Positions 34,906 to 43,019 of a stretch of 64,000 nucleotides of DNA are shown in pieces (positions within the stretch are counted from its first letter, which is position 1; every line of letters starts with the position of its first letter). Where the stretch lies: NCBI GenBank assembly GCA_964469155.1, contig CAYXXU010000001.1:1-64000 (forward strand), in the 5' to 3' direction. The position numbers and the translations under genes were made by a program. This stretch comes from CAIWKO01 sp964469155. GTDB lineage: Bacteria; Bacteroidota; Bacteroidia; Bacteroidales; CAIWKO01. The notes beneath the pieces were generated by a model. The model was not told where the DNA came from and did not search any database. It was given only the letters and a program-made list of their open reading frames with translations.

Positions 34906-35685
34906 TCAATTATTTTTTTGCCAATTGGGTTTCCTTTTTTCCAGGAAAGCACGCATGCCTTCTGCACCTTCATTTCCAAAAAGAGAACCGAATTCTTTTG
35001 ACTCCAGTTCGCTTCCGCTCACAAAATCAGTAAGCATACCGGCGCGGGTTACTTTCTTGATCTTACGGACAGCCTGAGGTCCTTTGGAAGCAATTTTTGC
35101 TGCCATTGCAATGGCTTCCGAAATCAGTTGGTCGGGTTCCACCACTTTTTGCACCAATCCCATCCGGAGTGCTTCTTCGGCGTTGATCATATCGGCAGTA
35201 CAAAGAAGATATAACGCATTCGAAAGTCCTACCAGCCTAGGGAGCCTTTGTGTCGCAGCATAACCTGGTATAAGACCGAGATTTACCTCAGGTTGACCAA
35301 ATTTAGCAAATGTACTGGCAATACGAAAATCGCAGCCCATTGCCAGTTCACAACCTCCACCTAAGGCAAAGCCATTGATGGCAGCAATAACAGGAATATC
35401 CATCTTTTCGAGACTGCTGAAAGTGTTCTGACCAATTCTGGAGAAATTGCTTCCCTGTTCGCTATTCATATCCACCATTTCGGCAATATCTGCGCCGGCA
35501 ACAAAAGCTTTGCCATCACCGGTTATGATCATTACTCTAATATCACTTCTCTTTGAAATTTCTGCAATCATACTATCCATTTCCTGAAAAAATCTTGTAT
35601 TCAGGGCATTCATGGCTTGTGGGCGACTGATAGTGACAATAGCAATATTGTCTTTGATTTCGAGTTTTAAAATTTCATAATCCAT
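34906..35685 (-). CDS. enoyl-CoA hydratase (crotonase)
   Basis: A 259-residue enzyme. KAFVAGADIAEM supplies the oxyanion-hole region, and FALGGGCELAMGCDFRIAS with FGQPEVNLGLIPGYAATQRL holds the two catalytic glutamates (GGGCE and QPE). It hydrates crotonyl-CoA to 3-hydroxybutyryl-CoA. It lies 15 bases downstream of the butyrate kinase gene and 26 bases upstream of the 3-hydroxyacyl-CoA dehydrogenase gene. Confidence 0.93.
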   Translation of the reverse strand: MDYEILKLEIKDNIAIVTISRPQAMNALNTRFFQEMDSMIAEISKRSDIRVMIITGDGKAFVAGADIAEMVDMNSEQGSNFSRIGQNTFSSLEKMDIPVIAAINGFALGGGCELAMGCDFRIASTFAKFGQPEVNLGLIPGYAATQRLPRLVGLSNALYLLCTADMINAEEALRMGLVQKVVEPDQLISEAIAMAAKIASKGPQAVRKIKKVTRAGMLTDFVSGSELESKEFGSLFGNEGAEGMRAFLEKRKPNWQKNN

Positions 35686-35700
35686 ATGGTTGGTTTTAAG

Positions 35701-36774
35701 TTAAACATATTCTTTTACCTCAATTTCGTGATTGAGAGCCATAAAGCCATTGGCGGCCATGGCTTCCATTTCGTTTTCGCCCGGGTATACTTTTACAGGG
35801 GCCAAATGAGCCACCCTTTCGATAATATCATTTACTATCATCGTACTATATGCCAGACCCCCGGTAATAATTATTGCATCAACCTTTCCTTTTAATACCG
35901 TACTTAATGCCCCGATTTCCTTTGCCACCTGATAAGGCAATGCTGAGTATACCAATTTTGCGTACTCGTCACCTCCATCTATCCTTTTTTCAATTTCAAT
36001 GGCATCACTCGTACCCAGATAGGCAGTCAGACCGCCTTTTCCTTTGATCTTTTTACAAATTTCTGCCTTAGTATACTTCCCAGAAAAACACATGTCGACT
36101 AATTGTCCGACAGGCAATCCCCCGCTTCTTTCAGGCGACATGGGCCCATCACCATTCAAACCATTGTTCACATCAATGATACGGCCTTTGAAATGTGCTC
36201 CAACAGATATACCCCCGCCCATGTGCACCACAATCACATTTATCTCCTCATATTTTTTCCCGATCTCCTTGGCATACTTTCTTCCACCTGCACGCTGATT
36301 CAGGGCATGCAAAAAACTTCTCCTGGGAAGTTCAGGCATACCAGAAATACGGGCGATATCTTCCATTTCATCAATACAGGTCGGATCGACTATTATTGCC
36401 TCAACATTATTATCAATTTCTTCAGCAAGAGCGTAGGCAATCAATCCGCCTAAATTTGATTCGTGCTCTCCCATGGGATTTCTAATATCGCGTAACATAG
36501 CCTCATTAACCACGTATGCACCACCCGGTATAGGTTTCAGCAATCCGCCGCGGCAAACAATGATTTTAATTTCCTTTAATGCAATGCCTGCTTTAACCAG
36601 TTCATCCTTCACCATGTTTTTTCGATATTCATATTGATCGGCAATGCACTCAAATGCTGCAAGCACATCCTGTTCATGTTTAACACTGATCATGAATATC
36701 TGGGTGTGGTTGTTAAAAACAGCTATTTTGGTAGATGTTGACCCAGGATTTATTACTAAAATCTGATTATCCAT
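35701..36774 (-). CDS. buk: butyrate kinase
   Basis: A 357-residue acetokinase-family enzyme from the ATG at 36774; an extra 14-codon extension is possible but atypical. The ASKHA phosphate-binding motif ILVINPGSTSTKIAVF opens the protein. CRGGLLKPIPGGAY and VVHMGGGISVGAHFKGRIID, then DGPMSPERSGGLP, are butyrate kinase signatures. It interconverts butyryl-phosphate and butyrate with ATP; isobutyrate is also plausible. No phosphotransbutyrylase gene is in the window. It is the first gene of the crotonase-thiolase operon. Confidence 0.92.
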   Translation of the reverse strand: MDNQILVINPGSTSTKIAVFNNHTQIFMISVKHEQDVLAAFECIADQYEYRKNMVKDELVKAGIALKEIKIIVCRGGLLKPIPGGAYVVNEAMLRDIRNPMGEHESNLGGLIAYALAEEIDNNVEAIIVDPTCIDEMEDIARISGMPELPRRSFLHALNQRAGGRKYAKEIGKKYEEINVIVVHMGGGISVGAHFKGRIIDVNNGLNGDGPMSPERSGGLPVGQLVDMCFSGKYTKAEICKKIKGKGGLTAYLGTSDAIEIEKRIDGGDEYAKLVYSALPYQVAKEIGALSTVLKGKVDAIIITGGLAYSTMIVNDIIERVAHLAPVKVYPGENEMEAMAANGFMALNHEIEVKEYV

Positions 36775-36813
36775 AAAATGATGACTAGTTTTTTGTTTGC
36801 GAAATTGTTTTAG

Positions 36814-36821
36814 CAAATATA
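36814..36821 (-). promoter_or_regulatory. -7 promoter element of the butyrate kinase operon
   Basis: On the minus strand this reads TATATTTG (TAnnTTTG), 39 bases upstream of the ATG at 36774. It is divergent from the icmF promoter. Confidence 0.5.
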
Positions 36822-36990
36822 AACATTAAAATTAATTTTTGTTTTAATTTTTTTGTCTTAACATCTCTTAACAATTATAATTTTCAAAAAAAATCGTTCT
36901 ATTATTAAACATTTGAGTCATAACCAGCTTTGCATGACGTTACTTTTCCAGGGTCCTATATTATATCAATTTTATTATTCATATTTTTCT

Positions 36991-36998
36991 TACTTTTG
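36991..36998 (+). promoter_or_regulatory. -7 promoter element of icmF
   Basis: TACTTTTG fits TAnnTTTG and lies 53 bases upstream of the ATG at 37052. Confidence 0.5.
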
Positions 36999-37051
36999 TC
37001 ATTATAATCCTTACATTATTTTTCCAAATATTGCATTAAAATATAAAATAC

Positions 37052-40000
37052 ATGATCAGCGCAAATATCTACAAACCAAAAAACCATATCCGAATTGTAA
37101 CTGCTGCATCGCTTTTCGACGGACACGATGCCTCCATTAATGTAATGCGCCGTATCATTCAATCAACAGGTGCCGAAGTGATACATCTCGGGCACAATCG
37201 TTCCGTTCAGGAAATTGTTGATTGTGCCATACAGGAAGATGTGCAGACTATTGCCATTACCTCTTATCAAGGCGGACATATCGAGTTCTTCAAGTATATG
37301 CGCGATAAACTGGTGGAGAAAGGATTTGGAGATATTAAAATATTTGGCGGCGGCGGCGGAGTGATCCTCCCTGAAGAAATAAAAGAACTGGAGGCTTATG
37401 GAATTACTAAAATTTACTCTCCTGACGACGGTCGTGAAATGGGATTGCAGGGTATGATCAACGACCTGATGATGAAATCGGATTTTCCAAGAGGTAATTC
37501 AATCAATATAAACATAGCTGATATTGAGAAACAGGATACTTTAGCCATCTCAAAACTAATATCAGCCATTGAGAATTTTCCTGAGAATATCAAAGAATTG
37601 CTTGCCAAGCTTAGGAAAAGATCTTCAGAATCTAAAGTACCTGTTCTGGGGATCACCGGTACCGGCGGTTCAGGAAAATCTTCTTTGGTGGATGAATTTA
37701 TCAGAAGGTTCTTATTGGATTTTCCTGACAAGAAGGTGGCTGTGGTTTGTGTAGATCCATCGAAGCGTAAAACAGGAGGCGCCTTGTTGGGCGATCGCAT
37801 CAGAATGAATGCCATCAACTCTGAAAGGGTTTACGTGCGCTCTATGGCTACCCGTCAATCGAACCTGGCTTTGTCGAAATACGTTAAGGACACGCTTAAT
37901 GTAATGAAAGTGGCCGGTTTTGATTTGGTAATTCTTGAAACCTCGGGTATAGGGCAATCCGATACCGAGATCGTTGACCACAGCGATCTTTCCTTGTATG
38001 TGATGACTCCTGAGTTCGGTGCTCCTTCTCAACTGGAAAAGATTGATATGCTCGAATATGCCGATATCATTGCCCTGAACAAATTCGACAAAAGAGGTGG
38101 CATGGATGCCTTACGCGATGTTAAAAAACAGTACCAGCGCAACCATCAGTTGTTCGATCAAAAGCATGAAGAGATGCCTGTATACGGGACCATTGCTTCG
38201 CAATTCAACGATGCAGGTGTGAATATGTTCTATCATGCCCTCATTAAAATGCTTAATACAAAACTTAACCTTAATTTCAAATCGTCCAGCATTTCAGATG
38301 GTGAGATACCAGATAAAATATACATCATACCCCCTCAGCGTGTCCGTTATCTGGCAGAGATTTCGGAAACCGTAAGAAATTACAACCACTGGGTTGACGA
38401 ACAGGCGGAAACCGCGCAGAAACTCTATTCCATATCGAAGGTGATTGAATCGGCAAAAGCAGAAAGAGGCCAGGAAGAGTTTTTAGCAAGCCTCGAAAAT
38501 ACCAAAAGCAATCTGTCAGAAAAACTGGAAAAAGAAAACCAAAAGATTCTGGATAACTGGCAAAACAAGATCAAATCATACAAAGACGAGTATTATGTTT
38601 TCAAGGTCAGAGATAAAGAACTGAAAATAAAGACGCATACCGAAACCCTTTCGCATCTGCAGATACCCAAAATATCGCTACCCAAATACAAAGCATGGGG
38701 CGATATTCTAAAATGGAACCTCAAAGAAAACGTTCCCGGCGAATTTCCTTTTGTGGCCGGAGTATTTCCTTTTAAACGCGAAGGCGAAGACCCTACACGC
38801 ATGTTTGCAGGAGAAGGCGGTCCCGAACGAACCAACAAACGTTTTCATTATCTTTCGAAAGGTTTGCCCGCCAAGAGGCTTTCCACGGCATTCGACTCCG
38901 TGACCTTATATGGCAATGATCCTGACCTGCGTCCAGATATCTATGGCAAAATTGGTAATTCGGGAGTTTCTATCTCCTGCCTGGATGATGCCAAGAAACT
39001 ATATTCCGGGTTCAACCTTTCCGATCCTACCACATCCGTATCTATGACGATCAATGGCCCGGCCCCTATCCTGGTGGGATATTTTATGAATGCCGCCATC
39101 GATCAGCAGTGCGAACTGTATATTCGTGAGAATGGACTGGAGAAAGAAGTGGAACAAAAGATACAGGATATCTTTCGTAAAAAGGGAGTTGAGAGACCTA
39201 AATATCAGGAAGAACTTCCGGATGGCAACAATGGATTAGGCCTTATGCTGTTAGGGGTTACAGGTGACCAGGTGCTGCCGGCTGAGGTGTATGAGAATAT
39301 TAAAAAATGCACACTGGCTTCTGTGCGCGGAACCGTACAAGCTGATATTCTTAAAGAAGACCAGGGTCAGAACACCTGTATCTTTTCAACCGATTTCTCG
39401 CTGAAACTGATGGGTGATGTGCAGGAATATTTTATTAATAACGATGTACGCAACTTTTACTCGGTTTCTATTTCGGGTTATCATATTGCCGAAGCCGGTG
39501 CCAACCCTATCTCTCAGCTGGCATTTACCCTTGCCAATGGCTTCACTTATGTGGAATATTATTTGTCGAGGGGAATGGATATTGATAAATTTGCTCCCAA
39601 CCTATCCTTTTTCTTCTCGAACGGAATCGACATCGAATTCTCCGTTATTGGCCGCGTGGCACGTTCTATTTGGGCCAAGACCATGAAGAATAAATACAAA
39701 GGCAATGCCCGTTCCCAGCAGTTGAAGTATCATATTCAAACTTCCGGCCGTTCGCTGCATGCCCAGGAGATAGGATTTAACGATATACGCACTACCCTGC
39801 AGGCATTATATGCCATTTACGACAACTGCAACTCGCTTCACACCAATGCCTATGACGAAGCCATCACCACGCCTACCGAAGAATCGGTGCGTCGTGCCAT
39901 GGCCATTCAGATGATCATCAATCACGAACTGGGGCTGGCCAAAAATCAAAATCCTTTGCAGGGTTCTTTCATCATCGAAGAACTTACCGAACTGGTAGAA

Positions 40001-40426
40001 GAAGCCGTAATGGCAGAATTCGACAGGATATCGGAACGTGGCGGCGTATTGGGGGCTATGGAAACCGCTTATCAGCGCAGCAAGATACAAGACGAGTCGT
40101 TGTATTACGAAACCCTGAAACATACCGGTGAATTGCCCATCATGGGTGTGAACACCTTCTTATCTCCCGATGGTTCGCCTACGCTCATCCCCGGCGAAGT
40201 GATACGCTCCACCGAAACCGAAAAACAATACCAGATACACATGCTGGCACAACTGCACAAACTGCATGAAGAAGAACTGAAGCACATGCTGCACGACCTG
40301 AAACATGCTGCCTATACCAACCAGAATATCTTCGCCAAAATAATGGAAATATCGAAGTTCTGCTCTATAGGTCAGATCACAAAGGCACTGTATGATGTGG
40401 GTGGGCAGTACCGCAGGAACATGTAG
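37052..40426 (+). CDS. icmF: fused isobutyryl-CoA mutase / G-protein chaperone
   Basis: A 1124-residue three-part protein. Residues 10-140 are a B12-binding domain with SLFDGHDASINVM, whose histidine is the cobalt ligand. A MeaB-like GTPase follows, with P-loop GITGTGGSGKSS at about 196-207. The mutase barrel runs from about 515. GVFPFKREGEDPTRMFAGEG is the IcmF form of the substrate loop, with phenylalanine where methylmalonyl-CoA mutase has tyrosine. EDQGQNTCIF has glutamine where that enzyme has arginine. Both point to isobutyryl/butyryl-CoA rather than methylmalonyl-CoA. It is divergent from the butyrate kinase operon. Confidence 0.93.
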   Translation: MISANIYKPKNHIRIVTAASLFDGHDASINVMRRIIQSTGAEVIHLGHNRSVQEIVDCAIQEDVQTIAITSYQGGHIEFFKYMRDKLVEKGFGDIKIFGGGGGVILPEEIKELEAYGITKIYSPDDGREMGLQGMINDLMMKSDFPRGNSININIADIEKQDTLAISKLISAIENFPENIKELLAKLRKRSSESKVPVLGITGTGGSGKSSLVDEFIRRFLLDFPDKKVAVVCVDPSKRKTGGALLGDRIRMNAINSERVYVRSMATRQSNLALSKYVKDTLNVMKVAGFDLVILETSGIGQSDTEIVDHSDLSLYVMTPEFGAPSQLEKIDMLEYADIIALNKFDKRGGMDALRDVKKQYQRNHQLFDQKHEEMPVYGTIASQFNDAGVNMFYHALIKMLNTKLNLNFKSSSISDGEIPDKIYIIPPQRVRYLAEISETVRNYNHWVDEQAETAQKLYSISKVIESAKAERGQEEFLASLENTKSNLSEKLEKENQKILDNWQNKIKSYKDEYYVFKVRDKELKIKTHTETLSHLQIPKISLPKYKAWGDILKWNLKENVPGEFPFVAGVFPFKREGEDPTRMFAGEGGPERTNKRFHYLSKGLPAKRLSTAFDSVTLYGNDPDLRPDIYGKIGNSGVSISCLDDAKKLYSGFNLSDPTTSVSMTINGPAPILVGYFMNAAIDQQCELYIRENGLEKEVEQKIQDIFRKKGVERPKYQEELPDGNNGLGLMLLGVTGDQVLPAEVYENIKKCTLASVRGTVQADILKEDQGQNTCIFSTDFSLKLMGDVQEYFINNDVRNFYSVSISGYHIAEAGANPISQLAFTLANGFTYVEYYLSRGMDIDKFAPNLSFFFSNGIDIEFSVIGRVARSIWAKTMKNKYKGNARSQQLKYHIQTSGRSLHAQEIGFNDIRTTLQALYAIYDNCNSLHTNAYDEAITTPTEESVRRAMAIQMIINHELGLAKNQNPLQGSFIIEELTELVEEAVMAEFDRISERGGVLGAMETAYQRSKIQDESLYYETLKHTGELPIMGVNTFLSPDGSPTLIPGEVIRSTETEKQYQIHMLAQLHKLHEEELKHMLHDLKHAAYTNQNIFAKIMEISKFCSIGQITKALYDVGGQYRRNM

Positions 40427-40431
40427 GAGGA

Positions 40432-40468
40432 AGTGAATAGCGAAAAGAGAATAACGAATAGTGAATGG
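40432..40468. repeat. left inverted repeat of S23 copy C
   Basis: AGTGAATAGCGAAAAGAG then GAATAACGAATAGTGAA. Bases 40449-40465 are the exact reverse complement of 40925-40941 (17 of 17). Confidence 0.85.
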
Positions 40469-40487
40469 CTAATTTTAAATTTTATAT

Positions 40488-40847
40488 ATGGAAAAAAGCA
40501 TTTTAAAAGAAAAATCATACGCATTCGCCATTCGAATCGTGAAAATGTACCACCATTTAACTGAACAAAAACGAGAGTTCGTTCTTTCGAAGCAATGCTT
40601 GCGAAGCGGAACAGCTATTGGTGCTTTATTAAGGGAGTCTGTATTTGCGCAATCGAAACCTGACTTCATTAACAAACTCAGTGTTGCTGCTAAAGAAGCT
40701 AACGAAACACTTTATTGGCTGTCATTATTAAAAGACACTGATTATATTGATGCAAAGTCTTATTCATCAATCAGCCCAGATTGTGAAGAGCTATTAAAGC
40801 TTTTATCAGCAAGCATTATAACTGCAAAAAAATCACTTAAAAACTAA
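40488..40847 (+). CDS. S23-type four-helix-bundle protein (copy C)
   Basis: A 119-residue all-helical protein. KSYAFAIRIVKMYHHL, CLRSGTAIGALLRESVFAQS and DFINKLSVAAKEANETLYWL match the S23-type family, here the variant with an SGTAIGAL centre rather than the SIPSNIAEG form. It is intact, with the ATG 23 bases after the left repeat. Repeats of inverted orientation flank it on both sides. It lies between icmF and a minus-strand gene. The function of free-standing copies is unknown. Confidence 0.88.
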   Translation: MEKSILKEKSYAFAIRIVKMYHHLTEQKREFVLSKQCLRSGTAIGALLRESVFAQSKPDFINKLSVAAKEANETLYWLSLLKDTDYIDAKSYSSISPDCEELLKLLSASIITAKKSLKN

Positions 40848-40870
40848 TATCGAAAGCGACAAAATCACCT

Positions 40871-40945
40871 CGCTCTTCACTATTCGTTTTTCGCTCTTCA
40901 CTATTCGTTTTTCACTATTCGTTTTTCACTATTCGTTATTCACTA
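40871..40945. repeat. right inverted repeat of S23 copy C
   Basis: TTCACTATTCG occurs at 40876, 40897, 40911 and 40925 (spacings 21, 14, 14) with TTTTTCGCTC words between. It is inverted with respect to the left words GAATAGTGAA and AGCGAAAAGAG. It ends at the stop codon of the DUF6125 gene. Confidence 0.85.
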
Positions 40946-41682
40946 AAAGAGAATTTCCACGCGCAATACCATCCTTCCGGATGTTTATCGGGCGGACAAC
41001 CTATACATTCTGTTTTTATTCTCTTATCAATGCTTTGGGCAAAGCTGCTGTATTCGATGATGCCTGCCGATTTGCAGGGATAATCATCCAGTCCTTTTCG
41101 CTTACGTGCCGACTGCACCCGGCAATCGACCATGCGGAACACAAAACTATCAGAGGTTTCGTCCACAATTTCCTGAACGTTGATGGCGGCATATAATCTT
41201 AATTGCAGGGCCTTTTTCAATCCTTCCAGCCCGCAATCCTGTGGAAGTTTTAAAATACGGCGCACCGACCAGGCTTCAAAAGGGGAGAATTGTCCCCAGG
41301 CCGCATCGTTGCATTGCTTGGCATAGTCCATGCCATAGGTGTTCTCTACCGCCTGGAACCAAACACCATCGTTGGCCAGCCAGTTTATGGCCACACTCTC
41401 TTTCAGGGCACCCAGTTCTTCTTCAGTTTTGTTGAGTAGAGGCTGTGGCAGGCCCTCCTGCATTTCAAAACCCAATATCTTTGACAACCGCTTCATCTGA
41501 ATGTCATAGCTCAGTGAGTAGGCTTTTTCCATGATCTCGAAGGCCTTTTCGCGGCCCAGGTGCTGTTGCACTTCGGCGAACCACATGGCATGATGCATCA
41601 TGGAACGGTGAAAATAATCAATGATCAGGGAAGCTGTTTCGCGATGGGAGTCGCTATCATGGGGCGAGGTAATTTTATCCAT
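40936..41682 (-). CDS. DUF6125 family protein
   Basis: A 248-residue soluble protein from the ATG at 41682; a TTG six codons upstream is also open. FRMVDCRVQSARKRKGLDDY, followed by CKSAGIIEYSSFAQSIDKRI, then CIGCPPDKHPEGWYCAWKF, is a conserved cysteine-rich C-terminus that I recognise as DUF6125. The cysteines could bind zinc or a Fe-S cluster. No function is established. The stop codon lies in the right-hand repeat of S23 copy C. Confidence 0.7.
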   Translation of the reverse strand: MDKITSPHDSDSHRETASLIIDYFHRSMMHHAMWFAEVQQHLGREKAFEIMEKAYSLSYDIQMKRLSKILGFEMQEGLPQPLLNKTEEELGALKESVAINWLANDGVWFQAVENTYGMDYAKQCNDAAWGQFSPFEAWSVRRILKLPQDCGLEGLKKALQLRLYAAINVQEIVDETSDSFVFRMVDCRVQSARKRKGLDDYPCKSAGIIEYSSFAQSIDKRIKTECIGCPPDKHPEGWYCAWKFSFSE

Positions 41683-41755
41683 TTGAATATTTTTCAACAA
41701 AAATATTCAAAAAGAGTTTGAAAACAAGGAGAGATACTATTTATGTCACGATTTC

Positions 41756-42403
41756 TTACAACCTGATCAACTTCTGATATCCTGACCCTGCTTCGGTATA
41801 AAGCCTGATAAAGTAAACCCCTTTTGCAAAATTGCTCATTTCTACTTCAGCCTGTCCTAAATTGCTTGACAGTCTTGACTGTTCCTTTCCCTGCATATCC
41901 ACAACAACAATTTCAGCATCACTTGTGTTATCAGGCAACTGGATTTTCACAATGTTTTGCGCAGGGTTGGGATAAATGGTGAATTGTAGTTGAGGGTTTT
42001 TCGTTTCCAATCCTGTGTATGTTTGCACGGTAAAATAAACGGAATCGAGGTCGGAGTTGGGCGGATAGGGCATACAACTGAGATGATAACGCAGTTTGTA
42101 ATTGCCGCTTTCCAGTTTGCCCAGGGTTAAAGTATCTGTAGAATTGCAAATGTAGGTGAGCATACCCAATGTGTGCTGGGCATACACATCGATGGTTCCG
42201 CCGCTGATGCTTAAGGATGACCAGCTTAGCTGGCAGCCACCACTGGGAAACATGGTTTGACTGATTACCTTAACAGAATCGTGAGTGGTAGGGTTGGCAG
42301 GAATGATGGTTAATGAAATAATAGCGGGCAACTGGGCAAAAACCATACTGCTCAGCAAGGAAAACAAAAGCAGCACTGCGGATCGGTGAAAAAAGCTTCT
42401 CAT
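41756..42403 (-). CDS. T9SS type A sorting domain-containing protein
   Basis: A 215-residue secreted protein from the ATG at 42403. The signal peptide is MRSFFHRSAVLLLFSLLSSM followed by VFA. Residues 25-125 are a beta-rich domain with two cysteine pairs. Residues 135-215 are a type IX secretion sorting domain: FTIYPNPAQNIVKIQLP, VVDMQGKE, SNFAKGVYFIRL and the C-terminal QKLIRL. It would be exported to the cell surface. A -7 element is just upstream. Confidence 0.85.
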   Translation of the reverse strand: MRSFFHRSAVLLLFSLLSSMVFAQLPAIISLTIIPANPTTHDSVKVISQTMFPSGGCQLSWSSLSISGGTIDVYAQHTLGMLTYICNSTDTLTLGKLESGNYKLRYHLSCMPYPPNSDLDSVYFTVQTYTGLETKNPQLQFTIYPNPAQNIVKIQLPDNTSDAEIVVVDMQGKEQSRLSSNLGQAEVEMSNFAKGVYFIRLYTEAGSGYQKLIRL

Positions 42404-42430
42404 GGCGATCGTTGTTTTTATATAATCTTG

Positions 42431-42438
42431 CAAATTTA
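42431..42438 (-). promoter_or_regulatory. -7 element of the T9SS cargo gene
   Basis: On the minus strand this reads TAAATTTG (TAnnTTTG), 27 bases upstream of the ATG at 42403. Confidence 0.5.
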
Positions 42439-42537
42439 GGAAAATTTTTGAAAATATCATAATGTATTTCAATATAGCAAGTTAAGTAAAAAAAATATGT
42501 GGGTATTGACGAATATAGTTCAAGGTTTCTTGCAAAA

Positions 42538-42848
42538 GAGCTTGCTAAATTCTCATANNNNNNNNNNNNNNNNNNNNNNNNNNNNNNNNNNNNNNNNNNN
42601 NNNNNNNNNNNNNNNNNNNNNNNNNNNNNNNNNNNNNNNNNNNNNNNNNNNNNNNNNAGAGCTAGCTAAACATGAAAAAGAGCTAGCTAAACATGAAAAA
42701 GAGCTAGCTAAACATGAAAAAGAGCTAGCTAAAAATAGAAATGAGCTAGCTAAAAATGAAAAAAGAGCTAGCACATTTCCCAAAAGAGCTTGCACATATT
42801 CCAAAAGAGCTAGCACATTTTCAGAAAGAGCTTGCTAAAAACAAAAAA
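42538..42848. repeat. 21-bp tandem array 2, interrupted by the N gap
   Basis: The unit is GAGCTAGCTAAACATG followed by five A. One unit is seen before the gap (42538) and nine after it (42659-42848). Later units become GAGCTAGCACATTTCC-like. One unit (42743-42764) is 22 bases because of an extra A. In the plus strand it reads ELAKHEK repeats, then, after the extra base, ELAHFPK and ELAHIPK, ending KNKKDMRLLGRNAGS and a stop near 42897. The AGCTAGCT core is palindromic. Confidence 0.9.
42558..42657. other. assembly gap of 100 N
   Basis: One hundred N bases fall inside array 2. This is what a collapsed tandem repeat would produce. The real array length is unknown. Confidence 0.98.
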
Positions 42849-43019
42849 GATATGCGCTTGTTAGGGCGAAATGCTGGATCATGTGCAAGGAAATATTGAT
42901 AAGAAAATGAATAATTAATGATATTTTTATCTACAATTCATATAGTTAGCAATGTACAGAGGAGTTAAATCATTTCCTATACCCCGGACCTGGAATCTGG
43001 TTGGCTAAAATAACTCTGC

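Noticed and set aside
42497..42838. 113-residue plus-strand protein spanning the N gap
   Set aside because: The N stretch makes the reading frame arbitrary, and the last part is frame-shifted against the heptads. It is treated as a repeat array only.
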